From NCBI GenBank assembly GCA_905250075.1, contig CAJNOP010000027.1:1-64000 (forward strand): 64,000 nt of DNA, read 5' to 3'. This DNA is from Rotaria sp. Silwood1 (Eukaryota; Rotifera; Eurotatoria; Philodinida; Philodinidae). The stretch's first letter is position 1. Every line of letters begins with the position of its first letter. The notes under the pieces were generated by a model, which was not told where the DNA came from, did no database searches, and was given only the letters and a program-made list of their open reading frames with translations. The position numbers and the translations under genes are program-made. Positions 48,012 to 61,677 of this stretch are shown here, piece after piece.

Positions 48012-50940
48012 GGTAATGTCTACAGTTAAATGTGATATATTCTATGTTATTTTTATTGTTAATAAGTTTTTAAGGACTGCATTGAGGAATCACTGTGATC
48101 TGAGTAACTATTAGAGAAGCAAGTGTCATGAATGCAGCACTCATTTATTCTATCCATTCATATGATGAGTTGGCCTTGTACAGAAATAATAAAATAGTTT
48201 TTACAATATTCTAATGTTTTACGACATTATCCTACTTGTTATCTTGATTTCAACACATAGGCTGCCACAACTTCTGCCGAAAGAATGTGATGATCTCTAT
48301 CAATTCCATATGTTACTTGCTTGAGTTTATTCATCGATCATATCTAGTCAGTGTGTAATTCTTTATTAATTTTATTAGAATTCCTTGCAGTTCACTATAC
48401 GCAACAGAGTTCAAAACAAAATGATTCATGATCCTGGATGTAATTTCATCAGCTTTATTAATTTGACACATCAATAAATGCAAAAATCTCTAACTACTCT
48501 CTCAATATTTATAATTTTTTTCCGAATCTGATTATAGATTAAATAAACAACGATTTCAAACAATATTTTTCTTTCTTGTTTTTAAATATACGATCACGAA
48601 CATGCCGCTATTCTCAGCAATAAAGGTATCTCTCTTTCTTTCTCTTATTTTTTTGTTGATTGTAATGTATAAGCCCATCAACTTTATTTCTTTTCCTGCT
48701 CCTATGCTACATGCAAACAGTATGATAACTAGACGATGACCCTCTTATACGTGTTGACAACAACAAACCATGCAATTGGTTATCTTTGGTACTTCCATAT
48801 ATACGTGTACACATCAACAAAGGTAAAGAGACAATGATCTTTCGTTCATTTATATCTATTCGTTAAAACAAATGACCCAACAGAGATGTCTCTCTATAAG
48901 CGTTGAGAGACTAATTACAAATTTTCTCATTAATGAGGAGAATCGAGTTCATTGAGTGATATATAACATCGACAGAGTTAGTTGAATTCTGTATGGAGCC
49001 GTTATTGATTTCCTTTGAATCGATTGTGAAGTGAGTTGCGACGGGTTTTAATATAAATTTTGGATATCCAAGAGAAAACTAGTAATGTTCTCAATAATAA
49101 GCGACTGAAATCAATCGAGTGGCGAATGTAATCGATGACACTCATCGATTTCTACGTGAAATCATCAATGATTTTGTTGAAATTGCTTGTGGATCCCACC
49201 ACGACAGTTTGTGCACGAGTATCAGTACTTTTTGTATATATTTTTTTCGAGTGATTAATGTTTCTCTCTGCGATGATTTATGTTTTTTCGAAAAAATTAA
49301 CTCCTAGAACCAGCTTTAGAAAGAATCACTTCGTTATATACTTGAATCCTGATCGAAGATGTCCTAGACTTCTCAATATTAGAATTGTACGAACCATTAT
49401 TTATATGTTGTTGTCAATCAACAACTCTAGCTGTTATTCTGAATAAAATAGCATGGAACGATGTAAATGCTTAAAATTCAATTGGATTCTATAACGAAAT
49501 AACTAGACTATATATATCGAACAAAAGTAGAACTGTAATTTTGAGACTTTCTTTTCAATATTCAATTAGTAGAAAGATGAGCATTTTAATATCAAATATT
49601 ACTCATAGAAACATCAATGATGATGTTTATTTTCAATCGTCTTTTTATCGTTACTTTACTATTATGCTTGTCCATCTTTGAAGCATAAAGACCTATTTAA
49701 AATCCAATCGATATCTGACCGATAACGTTTTATTTTTTCCAGTTTTTTAATGTAAAGAACGCATCCATACCAAAAGAATGTGTTGTCTAGTATTCAATTT
49801 AAAATAAAGATGTCAGAAAAGAAATTTCTATTTCTTCATTGATTTATTAGCAGAATACATGCAACTAATTGAACTCGCAGACCCTATTGGTAATGACATT
49901 TTTATTCCGACAAAAAATTAATAAGCTTACATGTTTTGAGAGAATTCTTTTGATCGTATGTTCTTATCAAATGAATGACAACAATCTGGAATGGAACAAA
50001 ATCATGTTGCTAATAAAATATCCATAAAAAAAGAGATTTTTATTATTCATCACTCAATTTAACATCGCTCTTAACTAAGAACTATTAGATAGAAAGAAGA
50101 AAAAAAAAAACTTTTAATGTCAAAAAAGAAAAACTCTATGAGAAAGTGCGTTCATAGAATGAGTACTCTTTTAAAAGATTGATGCGTTGATTTCCGTTCT
50201 CGTCAAGATGAGAAAGAATACGTTATAATCCGTAATTAGAGAAAAAAAACATTGCTCTGTTATTATCTTATTTTATATCTTTTTCTTTTTCTCATTTTTC
50301 TATCTGTCGTTCTTCTTCTTTTCTATGTTGTCAATTTCTTTTTTACATGATGCATTATTTTACTCTTCAACTGTCTTTCAGCTAATGAACAGCACTTTTC
50401 ATGACATTTCTTTGAATAAGTATAGTCAAGTAAATTTATAATGACTAATAGGGTAAACTATACACGAACCTCGTGCTGATCTTTTAGTTCTTAGTGATTA
50501 TAAATATATATAAAGATTAATTGTATCTGAATCATCATAATATTTATCTAACATAATTGTTTTTTGAAACTTAGAACAATAATTATTAACTTTTATAATA
50601 AACACTAGGCGTTTTCCTTGTTAATGATCTTCAGAAAAACCTATGTCATAGAAAAATTTATTATGCTAGTCTTTGACATATTTCTTTTCTATGAGACACA
50701 GTGTATTATGCTAAGCTTGTTTACAGTTCATTCATTTTGACAGCATCATTTACATACCTATATCGCCCATCGGTTTCTTCTTCGTTTTCTTTGTGGAATG
50801 GAAAAAAACTTGTTTTTTTTTATTCAATTATTCTTAGATATTTATAAGCACAAGTGTAGAAGAAGTAAGGAAATCGAAGATATTAATTAGATTTTTTTTT
50901 CTATATTTATTCGCTTCTTTTCTTTATTCTTCGTTAAGGA

Positions 50941-52054
50941 ATGAGAACAAAAACTCGACCAATTATATCATGTCTATGGCTTAAATTTAATATTAAACAC
51001 ATGATTTTAATCGTTACTTGTCTAATCATTGTCTTGATTGATATTATTATAAATATTAATAATTGGCAACGTGGATTTAAATTATCAAATAAACATTTTA
51101 AAATTTTATATACAAAATTTAATGAATCAAATTCTTATAATGATCGAATTGTATCACAAAATCAATTTGATATTGTTTTAAGTTATTATTCTGAAGATAT
51201 TGATTATGTTGCACAATATATTCGTTATTTAAGAAATGTTTCAACTATACAAAAACTTAATCCTCGTGTTATTGTCTATAATAAAAATGCTAATATTAAT
51301 AATGAAATTTTAAAATTACTTTTAGAAGCAGATATTATTCAATTATTACCTAATTTAGGACGAGAAGGTGCAACTTATCTCTATCATATTATTAATAATT
51401 ATCATATTATTGCTAATCATACACTTTTTTCACAAGCTGGTGTTGAAGGTATTACTGATAAAGGTTTAGCTTATTGGTATTTAGATCGATTAGATAAACA
51501 ATTTAATTCATCAGTTGGATATATGCCACTTGTTACGAATACTATGATAACAAATTATGATTGTGGTTTACATATCACAGGTCATTTTCCAAGATTGGCT
51601 GAATTATGGGCAATGCTTGAACAAAGTTTGTGTCCACCAGGTGGACAAGCAGTAAGTTCAATTAAATAATCATGACATTAATCAATGAAATTAAAATTGA
51701 AAAAAAAAACTACATATTTAGGTTGCTTTTCGAGGTCAATTTCTTGTAAGTGGTAAACGAATACAAAATCGGCCTTTAAAAATCTATAAATATCTCTATG
51801 ATCTTATTACTGTACGTTTATTGTTTTTGTTTTTTTTTTTGTTATTATTTGGATTTTTTTATTTTTATTTAAAGGCTAATAGTTCACATTGGCTTCATCG
51901 TGATTTACGTTCTCTTTTCTTTAAATCAACACCAGATAATCCAATATTTGGTCATACTGTTGAACGTTTATGGACAATTTTATTCAAATGTTATAAATCT
52001 GATTTATATGATCGATGTAGAAGAAGACAATGTGCATGTTTTGATGAATCTTAG
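50941..52054 (+). CDS. Type II membrane protein of the DUF3431 type
   Basis: Three exons (50941-51651, 51722-51811, 51875-52054) give 326 residues. A short cytoplasmic N-terminus with basic residues is followed by one membrane segment at about residues 21-38 (MILIVTCLIIVLIDIIINI), the layout of a Golgi type II enzyme. The lumenal domain begins VLSYYSEDIDYVAQYI, with VIVYNK, LPNLGREGATYLYHIINNY and TLFSQAG, which is the signature I associate with DUF3431. The C-terminal exon is Cys-rich (CYKSDLYDRCRRRQCACF). DUF3431 has no firmly known activity; a glycosyltransferase-like role is only a guess from topology and fold style. The family is best known from fungi and some protists and small invertebrates. 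It converges on the next gene, with 226 bases between stop codons. Confidence 0.75.
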
Positions 52055-52280
52055 AATATAATTAGAAAATTTCTTGTTGATTTTTATATTACAAATTTCA
52101 ATAATGTATTATTATTTTTGTTTGTTCTTTTTCTTAATCTAAGTTTAGGTTTTTATTTTTATTTTTTTCTTGTTTTGTCAAATACAATAGAACAAAATGA
52201 AAGTAACATAATAATACCACACAGTAGTCATTCCCACTAAGAGAAACAAGAAACAAATGTCTACGTAAAATTTTAAAAAA
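52055..52280. other. Convergent 3' flanks of two genes
   Basis: 226 bases between opposing stop codons. Both 3' UTRs must lie here and may overlap. Confidence 0.5.
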
Positions 52281-55200
52281 TCAAATATTTTCAACAAGAT
52301 CACTAAGATCATCATATTGATTAAGTGAATTTTGGCTTTGCATACTAGATAAATTTGTTTCATCATCAGTTACAGTTAGTTTTTCCATAGTATTTAATAC
52401 ATTTACATTTTCATCTTCTGTTTTAACATCAACTATAGTTATTGTTTCACTTTCAATTTTAATATCAGGTAAACATGTATCTTCATTTGGAGATGTTAAC
52501 GCATTATCAACAGATATTGTTGCAACTGATTCAACGGGTTTTTGTTGTCCAATTGAAATAGAACTCATACCAATAGCAGCAGCAGCAGCTTCTTGTAATT
52601 GCCGTTCTTTTCGAATCATAGCATTAGCCATAGATGCTGTTGTTTTTGGTTTTGCTTCAACAACAGGATCATCTTCAAAATCAGATTTTAACCATTCAAT
52701 CATATCGGAAAAAAGAAAAACACCACTATGACTTGGATTTATTCGATATAATGGCATTTCATTTGGATCAATTGGATCAGGTTCATCAATTAATTCTTCA
52801 TCTTTATTAAATTTATAATCAATACAATTTGATGCATAACGTTGTTGATGGACTTTATAATGATTACGTAAACGAGTTGCTGATGGAATATATTGTTTAC
52901 ATATTGAACATGTACGTGAATGAAGTTTTGATAATACTGATGGACAATATGAATCAAATGGTAAAAGTGACTTATTTGTTCCATACATAACAATCCCATG
53001 AAATTGTATACGTTGAAATAAGGTTCCATAATATGGTGATAGAGCATTTATATTAGCATTTGATGATTCAAGTTCAGCTAATTGAACACCACCTGATGAA
53101 CGATTAAATGGTACAGGTGGTGGAAGAAAACGATGAGGAAACACTTGAATATAATTTGAACGCCATGGACCACAACATTCCGTTTTAGTACAACGAATTA
53201 TTTGAATTGTATATTGAGTTTGAAAAACATGTGTTGCACACCAATATCTTAAATCATAGACAAAAAGAAAGAAAAGAGAAAATATCAAACTAAATTTCTA
53301 TCAAATCGATATATACTCATCAATATTATAAATAGGTTTTGGTTTTGTATCTGTATCTATATTCAGATACGGATCTGATCGAGTATGTTTAATACGTAGA
53401 TGAAGTGGAATTTCTTCTTCTTCATCACAAATTCTAATATTCAAAAGATGGAATAGTTTTTAGTTTTTTTTTTTTTCTAGTTTTGATTAATTTAAAAATT
53501 CTTACTCATCAATAATCATATCTACAGTAGATTTTGTATCAATTAATCGAATCATCTCATCACATGATTCTGGTGGATCAATATAATGTGCAACAACTGG
53601 ATGACGATCAATCATATCCATACTCCAAACTTCAGCAAGAACTTCACCGGTTGCTTTAAAATTTTGTTTTTCGACTTCAGCATCAACTGTTAAACCACTA
53701 ACATTTAAATGTGTACCAAAATAATCATGTGGTAAAACTAAACCAGCTAAATCTTGCGATAAGGCTGCTAAACGTCGTTCAACAACATTAAAACTTGTTT
53801 GACCTGGTGCTTGAGTTGTAATAAACAAAGCATCCAAATTATATTTTTTGAATTTATTAATTGCTGACACAAGTGTCTTTGGAAAACGTGTATAATCTTG
53901 AGGTTCAAGACTATCTACACACATAACAATAATTGGTTTAATATTACCAATATGATTACGAGCTGTCTTTTCGAATTCTTTTAATTTAATCATACAATCA
54001 AAATCCATATCTTCATAATCAACTGTAAATCGATCATGTTTAGCTGATCGAATTGATATATATGTTGGACCTGAAACACCAATAAGACCAGTGTCATCAA
54101 TAATACATGATGCATAAACTCTAAAAGATAATAAATTCATTAAAATAAAGAAAAATTTTTCTTGTTGCATAAAACATACGTTGGTTTTAGTTGATGAGGG
54201 ACAGTAGGCGGTATTGGTGTAGAATTAGTTGTACTTATTTGATAATCTACATGCAAAATAAAAGGTGAATGTCCTCTTGCTGATGGTCGACCTATTCTAA
54301 TTGAAGCTTTTTTATCTTCAACAACATAGAATACACATTCATTGCCAAAAGTGCCAGCTAAATCTTTAATATGTCGTAAAGATGCATTTACAAAATGAAA
54401 ATCTAAATTATAACAAATAGAAAACAAGAAAATAAAACTTATTTTCATAAAGAAAATTTTTGTTTAATAACCTTCATGTTTTGGTAGCTCAATGTCGTGA
54501 ATTTTTCGAAGACGAACAGCTTTAGAATTAATATGTTTTTTTCCATCATCAGTAAAAGTACCAGAAGGTATAAGACTAATAATAGATTAATGATATGTTA
54601 ATTATTTTCAAGAAAGAAAAAAAAAACCTTTGTGGTTTTCTTTTACCGATAAAAATTCGATGATCGTCGAATTTCAAAACCACGTTCTTTTATTTTTATT
54701 CTTAATTCATCTAATGATCCACATGGTGAAATGTTAACTAATCGAGGATTTGAATCAGCAGCTCCACCAATACGAGCAATTTCTTCAATTGTTTGTATTA
54801 AATCAGGACAAACATTATCAATTTGTACACGAAGTGTTGCTGGTTTATACAATTTTAAAAGTGTAGCAGCAACTTCAGGATCAGCATCACATATTGATGC
54901 AATATTACGTTTTTTTCGTTCACGATAACGTAATGATGAACGTTGTTTCGATTGTAAACGACTAAGTTCGGCTGTACGTTCTCTTTTTTGTTCAAGTAAT
55001 TTTTTTAATGTATGATTTGAATCTGGTGTTGACAAACCCATATTTTTAACTTGTACTAAACTAGCAATACGTTCAGATATTTCTTTTATTTCTTGAACAA
55101 CACCTTCTTGTGCAGGTGTTTTTACTCGATTTTGACTAGCAATACGTCGTGCTTGTATTTTAGCAATACGTGCATCAACTCGAGCTTTAGCTCTTTCAAA

Positions 55201-55679
55201 TGAACGAAAAACCCATGGTTTGTTAAGATCATTGAATTCAGTTGGTTTAGAAGAATCACGCAAAGTAAATGTTGGTTCAATAGGTGTAACAAATTCAGGT
55301 TCGGCAACCAGTTCATATGGTTCATGTTCATCATCGGATGATAATCTTCTTTTTCGTTCACTTATTATTGTTTTCTCTTGTGTTATTTTATTGTTATTAG
55401 ATGATTGTTTTTTAGTTTCATTTTCATTAGTTTTTTTGGAAACCTCAAGATATTTGTCAATGGTCTTCTTAATTAAATCTTCATTATTTTTCATTTTATT
55501 CCATTCTAATTGTGTATTATAATGAAGGGCCTATGAAATAAAATGTTTTATTTAAATAAAGAAATCAAAACTATATGTTTAAATAAAGTATTTACATATT
55601 TACTCATGCCAGGATGACCTTTCGTATAGGCATCTACAAATGATTTGTATAAAGCTAACTGAGGAGCTTTCGAAGTCAT
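52281..55679 (-). CDS. Transposase-derived-like protein (DDE-type core) with a C2H2 finger
   Basis: Starts at ATG 55679-55677; exon 1 55679-55596 joins in frame to 55530 and onward through short introns to the stop near 52281. The N-terminus (APQLALYKSFVDAYTKGHPGMS) and a Lys/Arg-rich coiled coil (about residues 170-215) lead to RRSSNFYRLIP and GTFTDDGKKHIN. The core CIIDDTGLIGVSGPTYISIRS, MCVDSLEPQDYTRFP, KKYNLDALFITTQAPG, NVVERRLAALSQDLAG and LPHDYFGTHLN has the spacing of the second Asp and final Glu of DDE transposases (compare NLDxxxxxxxxxxxNxxERR). Similar proteins occur in scattered invertebrates and some fungi. A C2H2 finger (CSICKQYIPSATRLRNHYKVH) and an acidic, disordered tail follow. 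Intact frame, many introns and no terminal repeats suggest a host gene or a host-like descendant, not an active element. Function unknown. Confidence 0.7.
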
Positions 55680-58600
55680 AATGCCGTCGTTACGCTAATT
55701 GATCTAAAACAGATATATGATAAGTGTTTATAGATTTAATAAAAGAGTTTCTTTTTTTTCTTTCTGTAAATCTGAAGACACGACACGAAAGCGGATCACG
55801 ATGGATTCTAGGATTGTTTTATTGATGCATACAGAAAAATCTATTGAAGTTCACAAAATACAGTAAAAATTATAGATATCTATCTACTATGATTTCAAAT
55901 GAAGCAAGCACGTTCCAATCGTGATAGATCTTAAGACACGAAAAATTCATCATAATTTATCTAGACCATCAAAATTCAGCAGAATCTTAGAATCTTGGGT
56001 ACAATTTTGTCACACTACAAAATCTTTTTTAAGTATTGTAAGATATGACAATGTTCTTCTATTTCAAAAAGTGATGAGATACATAACATAGGCCAGCAGA
56101 AAAAAAAATCTTAGAAAAGGAACCAATTTCTAATTTAAAGAATTAAAGAATCTTTTTCGGACTTTTAACTATTAAGAGTAAATTATTCTGAATGTAACTA
56201 AATAGTTTTGGCAGAAGATATAGGATAAAATTTTCACCTTATTCACCGCACTGTCACTGTCACACATTGGTGTGTGTAAAATACAGCGACCAATGTGAAG
56301 ATGTGATTAAAGTAAAAATGAACTAGGTATACCCTTAATAGCTGCATATGCATCAATTAAACGATTCACTTTACATTCAATAAGAGCATTTGATCATACT
56401 ACTTTCTTTTTATATATGAACATATAAATTTCAAGGTCAGCTTAAAAAAAAAAAGATTAACAAATATCGTCTAATAAAACATGTAAGATTGCAAAATAAA
56501 ATGCTATGTCTTACATTAAATATACTGTTTAAACGCACAAAAAAAAATTTAATATTCGATAATATGTATTTAGAAGTTCATGATACATAGAAGTTATTAA
56601 ATATATGATATTTCTTTTAATTATGAAGAAAAATATTGTCCTCGAGTTTATATGAATATTATAGTGCACGCATTTTTTGAGCCTTACAATTTTTTTGTTC
56701 TGTCCGACAACGTAAAAAAAAGCGAAACTCTATATTTATATATAAATATATATATGTTGTCTCTCTTTCCTCTACTTTTGTACTCTGTCACGGGCAAATA
56801 CTTTCTAGATGCATATATTAGAGAACGAAAAAGACACTTTACCTATCTTGAACTTGACAACCACGACTTTATGTGTGTAGAAAAAAAAGAGAAAGTATAG
56901 TGCCGATAGTGACTAACACGATATTCATCAAGCTGTTCAGGACGAAATCATAAATCAAACATGCCTAACACGAACGCTTGTACATGAAGGCTTTTTCAAC
57001 ATAACTCTTTTCAATTAATGATTTTTTTTATTCACGACAGACTCATGTTCAAAAATCCAAAAATTAAAATAAAATTTTCTTGTCCTTTATAAAATGACTT
57101 TCAAACCAAACTAAAGATACTATTCATATTCTCGATGATCAGTCATCGAAAATGAATTTACATTTATTTCTCTATGATGATTACTATTAATGTAAATGAA
57201 TACATAACATATGTAAAACGTACCTATCTTTTACAACTATATAATATGATCCATTGTCCAATTTCTAGAATTTTCTATATATATACAATTGAGAAAAAAT
57301 TATCATATCACACATTACTGTAGCACTGACCTACCGATCGTATGCGAAATAAATGTATCGATGAGCATGTACAAGCTGTACGCTTTATTTGTTATTTAGA
57401 AATATAAAATACAGCATATGAAAGAACGAAAAACGCCAATATGACCGTACGGTGACCCTTTTTGATAAAGGAAAGTAAAAACAGAATAAATTACTACTTG
57501 TTCTGTTCAACCCCAACGAAAACGAGACAAGTGAAAAAATTTTTTCTCTTTGCTTCAAAATAGTAAACATATTTATCAAATAATGCCAGTAAAATCTCTT
57601 TAAGCTTTTATCTCTTGTACATACAAATGAATGACAGTGAGATATAAGTTAGAAGTCGATGTTACTATAGAAAGAAAGCATGTAGTGATTGAAGGTTTTA
57701 ATATTCATTTTTCTGTTGCTTATATAGAATAAAGTAAAATAAAACGAATGAATATATGATGACAACAAAGTTTGACCTTCATTATTAGGAAAGAAGAAAC
57801 TTAAAAAAATTACAAATAAAATAGTAGAGTTTCGTTAGAAAACAAATAAAATAACAAAAAAAACTAAATCTTCAATTGATCTTTTTGAAAATTTTAATAA
57901 TTTAAAACTAATTATAGTATTATTTACAGTAATCTTTTCAATCTTTTGAACCAATGCTATGATCGATCTAAAAAATTTAACGCTTCAACAACTATTGTGA
58001 AATTGATTTTTATTATTTTTTTTTTCGTTGTTTTTTAATCAATACTTCATGTGTAATATTCCGTAGTGATTGATATTATAAGATTCCCATTAAAACGAAT
58101 CATTGTTACAAACTTCTTGTAAATACAATATCATTTAATCAAACGACTAGCTTCACATAGGCGTATTAAAGATCGGTCATCTTTTATTATTCCTTTTGTG
58201 TCGACCATGATGTCCGTAAGTCAAAATGATTATTATCTGTTCAATCATCTTGAAGAAAAATTCATGGAAAATATTCTCTAATTGACATTTATTGTCAGAA
58301 ATTCATTTGAAATCAACGTCATGTTTAATCAATCTTCTGTGAATCTGAAAAAAAAAGAAAGGAAAACAACTAATTATACCTTTCATTTTCATTTATATAT
58401 CGATTTTCTTTACTGCATGAAATATTTCAAATCCTATTCTAGTAAATCGGCCATGATTAACTTTTTAATAGTTAAACAGCTAACGATAATAGAAAAATTT
58501 CGACTAATGGCTTTCATAGTCTAGTTTATTTAACTACTGTTGACTTGTTCATCATTGTTTTTGCAACAATAAATATGGTTAATCTTCATTCTTAATAAGT

Positions 58601-61600
58601 AACGAAATTAATATAATATTATCAACTTGTACAATTCATATTTTTGAAGATATTTTTTCAGTCACTACAACATCAGTTTTACTCGTCGTTGATCATTTAG
58701 TTCTCAATCATTCATATTTATGTTTGTTTTCGTTCAGTTTATGATTGTAGTCGAACTTAGACTTCACACAGTATTTGTGTTCTAATTAGTTTTATAATGA
58801 AAAACCCGTGTAATAAAGTACAATTGACACATGCCATAGGAATGATTACTATAAATATTATTTAACTACTTTGTTAAATTTCTAGTGTTTACTATGAAAG
58901 CAACAAATGAAAGTGTAATATTGGATTACAGTACAAAATCACAGCTGTTGACATTTCTGAACAAATACATTCACTTTTTCTTTATCTGACATTGTCTTCA
59001 TAATAGCGTATTATTCAATACTTCAAGTGTCATACTCGCACTCAATTATCTGATTCTATTTTTATTAATATATTCTTTTGAAAAGCATTATTAATTATTT
59101 TTATTTTGAAACTGAAATATAGTTTGGACAGATTAGGTAAAGTTCTACATTTTGATAAATAAGTCTAATTTCAAATGAACTATTTTGTGTTACGAAATTT
59201 TGAACATATGACATACATTCACAAATTGATCCTAATCCCTTGTATGTCAGTAAGATAAATCTTAGCGAGTAGAATAGATCAAATTAGAGATCTTCACACA
59301 TTACATGTTGATGTAGAGTAATAATCTTATTTTCACAATGAAGTGGCAGCATTGTATATAACAAATAGAGCATAAAAAGTGAATCGTATATAAGCACTTA
59401 TATTCTTAGAAATTTTTTAAAATACGATATCCTTAAACATTGATACAACTCGTCAGTTTATTTTTTGTGCGCGTTACATGCATTTGTCCATATCGTGCTG
59501 TGAAAAGTAATAACATAATATGTAATTGATATAAACACGTTAAGTGATTAATATGATGCTTGTCTTCAATGTTTTTATTGACAGAAGTTTAAACGATTGA
59601 ATTTCATCACAAGAAATTAACAAATACTTAAGACTTCTCTAATTGTTTTGTTAACGAACAAAGTAATGTTTTTGAGTATTGCATATTATCGAAACTTCTC
59701 AACATAAACGAGCTCATTTTAGATTAACTATCTTTATCAAAATGTAGAACTTTATTTAATCTATTCAATCTTATATTTAACTTTGACAACGAAATTAGAC
59801 TATGAAGCAGAAAATAGGTGATAAAAGTTGGCCATATGATATCATTCAATCGTTAAAATTGCATGCCGATTACAATATCATTGAATGAATTCATAACTGA
59901 AAACAAGTTTGAATCAAAAATAATCCACTCTATATATAAAACATTTTATTATAACTCGTTCATTACTATCGCAATTGATTACAACATCAAATAAACTTGT
60001 TGCATAGATGAAGGTGTGCGCATGGCAACGAAGAGAAGAATCAGACCAATAACTATTCTCATCCTTTGCTCAAGGTGTTTTTATTTGTCAAAAGTTTGAG
60101 GATTGTTTTCTTCGTAATTTTCCTTTAATATTATCTATTCACTTTCAGTTGACTATACGTCAGTAAATTTATCATCACTTTCTTGTGGCAAAACTCAATT
60201 ATTAAATGCTTCATCAATAGTTCCAAATACAATGATTGCTCTTTGTATTTCATTTTGTACACAACATTTTCATATATATTTTATTCATTTCCACTTCAGT
60301 TACTGAGTACATAGTTCGATTGAACATGTAAACATTGAATCGTGATGAGTGTCGAATACGATTAATAATTGTTCGTTTCTATCACGCTATTTTTTATTGA
60401 GAATTGTTCAACACTTTATTGAAAAGTCATGCTGGTCGATTGCGAAAAGTTTATTCACACATTCGTATATTTATATATTTATTATTACAAAAAACGATAT
60501 TATCCGATAATATGTCATGTGAAAAACTGACATGAATACTTAAGGCTCATACAAAAAATATGCAGTTAGGAGTTATTTTCTGTCTGTATATAAACTAATT
60601 ATATCGCACTACAAAACTCTATGAAACACTCTAAATAAATGTCCAGAGTGGTCTACAAGTAAGGTAACACAGTATTTTTTTCGATTTATTCCTTATATAT
60701 AGTCAACTAGGTCTCATTTATATCACGTAAACTAGGTAATATCAGTCAAGAATGTAGCATATGATCAGTATCTAGGTGTAGTCATTTGTTCAAAAAGGTA
60801 AAAACATTGAGTATCCAACGGAAGTGAAACATGTTTGAGTTCTAACATTACTTTTATTACCCAAAATCCAGACTACAAAGATAACAAAAAAAAAATAATC
60901 AGTGAATACAAATGTTAATTGCTCGTGTGTTATCTATTAAATTCCCCTCAGTAGGACATATATAAATAATCAACAAAGAAGAAAAAATAATGCATGCTAT
61001 GACAAGAAAAATATGAATGTGAAACGTGTTTCCTTACACTTAGTTACTCTGTATTTGTATACTTTTGAACAAATTACTACACCTAGATATTGTTCATATT
61101 CTTCATCTATTATTTATACGACCTATCTAATTTATATGGTATAAATATAAGACCTAACTCACGATGTATAGGAAAGAAATCCAAAAAAAAAAACTGTGTT
61201 GCTATATTTATGTTTCATAATGTAAATAAATATGCTTTTGAACAATTTCCATCTTCTAGACTTTTTCTATCTTTACTTGTTGAATAGTTATTTTTGTTTC
61301 CATTCATTCATACAAAAAGAAAAATGATAAGACTGAAAAATAGATCAGAATAGAACGACATCTATGATGTAGTGTTGGCATGATAGATGTCATTTTAATA
61401 GCTTAATAATCCTTCGAATTTTAACAATAACCTATAAAAATCATTTATCAAATTTTTTTTAATTTCTATTTTTGTTGTTAATGTGTTTATTTCGAAAACT
61501 TTATTCAAGCTCCCGAGGTACTTTTACAAAATCTTATTGGTCAATATGTCAGAGTCAATCGAAATGATGTAAAAGAATTTAATAAACAAAGACTTATCAT

Positions 61601-61677
61601 TAGATGGTCAGTTTTTTTTGCACTTTCACATATCCCTATAAAACTTTTCATAAATAGGTATAGTTTTCTTCTGAACG
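55680..61677. other. Gene-poor region upstream of the NUDC-like gene
   Basis: About 6 kb of AT-rich sequence. The only coding-like trace is the possible WSC relic at 60.0-60.3 kb. The remaining short frames lack splice context or recognisable content. Confidence 0.5.
60022..60306 (+). pseudogene. Possible relic of a secreted WSC-domain protein
   Basis: An ATG at 60022 opens a signal-peptide-like stretch (MATKRRIRPITILILCS) up to a GT at 60075. After a CTTTCAG acceptor at 60148 the sequence reads DYTSVNLSSLSCGK and MIALCISFCTQHF, resembling the first cysteines of a WSC domain (MxxxxCxxFCxxxxF), then stops at 60304-60306. The two parts do not join in phase, so this is either broken or misread. 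Confidence 0.25.

Larger units (their letters stand above)
42427..50940. other. Gene-poor region with coding relics
   Basis: About 8.5 kb with no intact gene. It holds simple repeats (AT run at 42433-42450, CA run near 43271-43288), a decayed HEAT-repeat gene at 43.3-44.5 kb and a weaker relic at 46.6-48.0 kb. 49119-49240 also reads briefly as protein (around DDTHRFLREIINDFVEIACG) but is isolated. Confidence 0.5.

Noticed and set aside
49119..49307. Protein-like stretch around DDTHRFLREIINDFVEIACG
   Set aside because: Only about 40 codons, no ATG start, stops on both sides and no recognised family.
54731..55522. Plus-strand frames opposite the DDE-like gene
   Set aside because: Antisense shadows of the long second exon of that gene.
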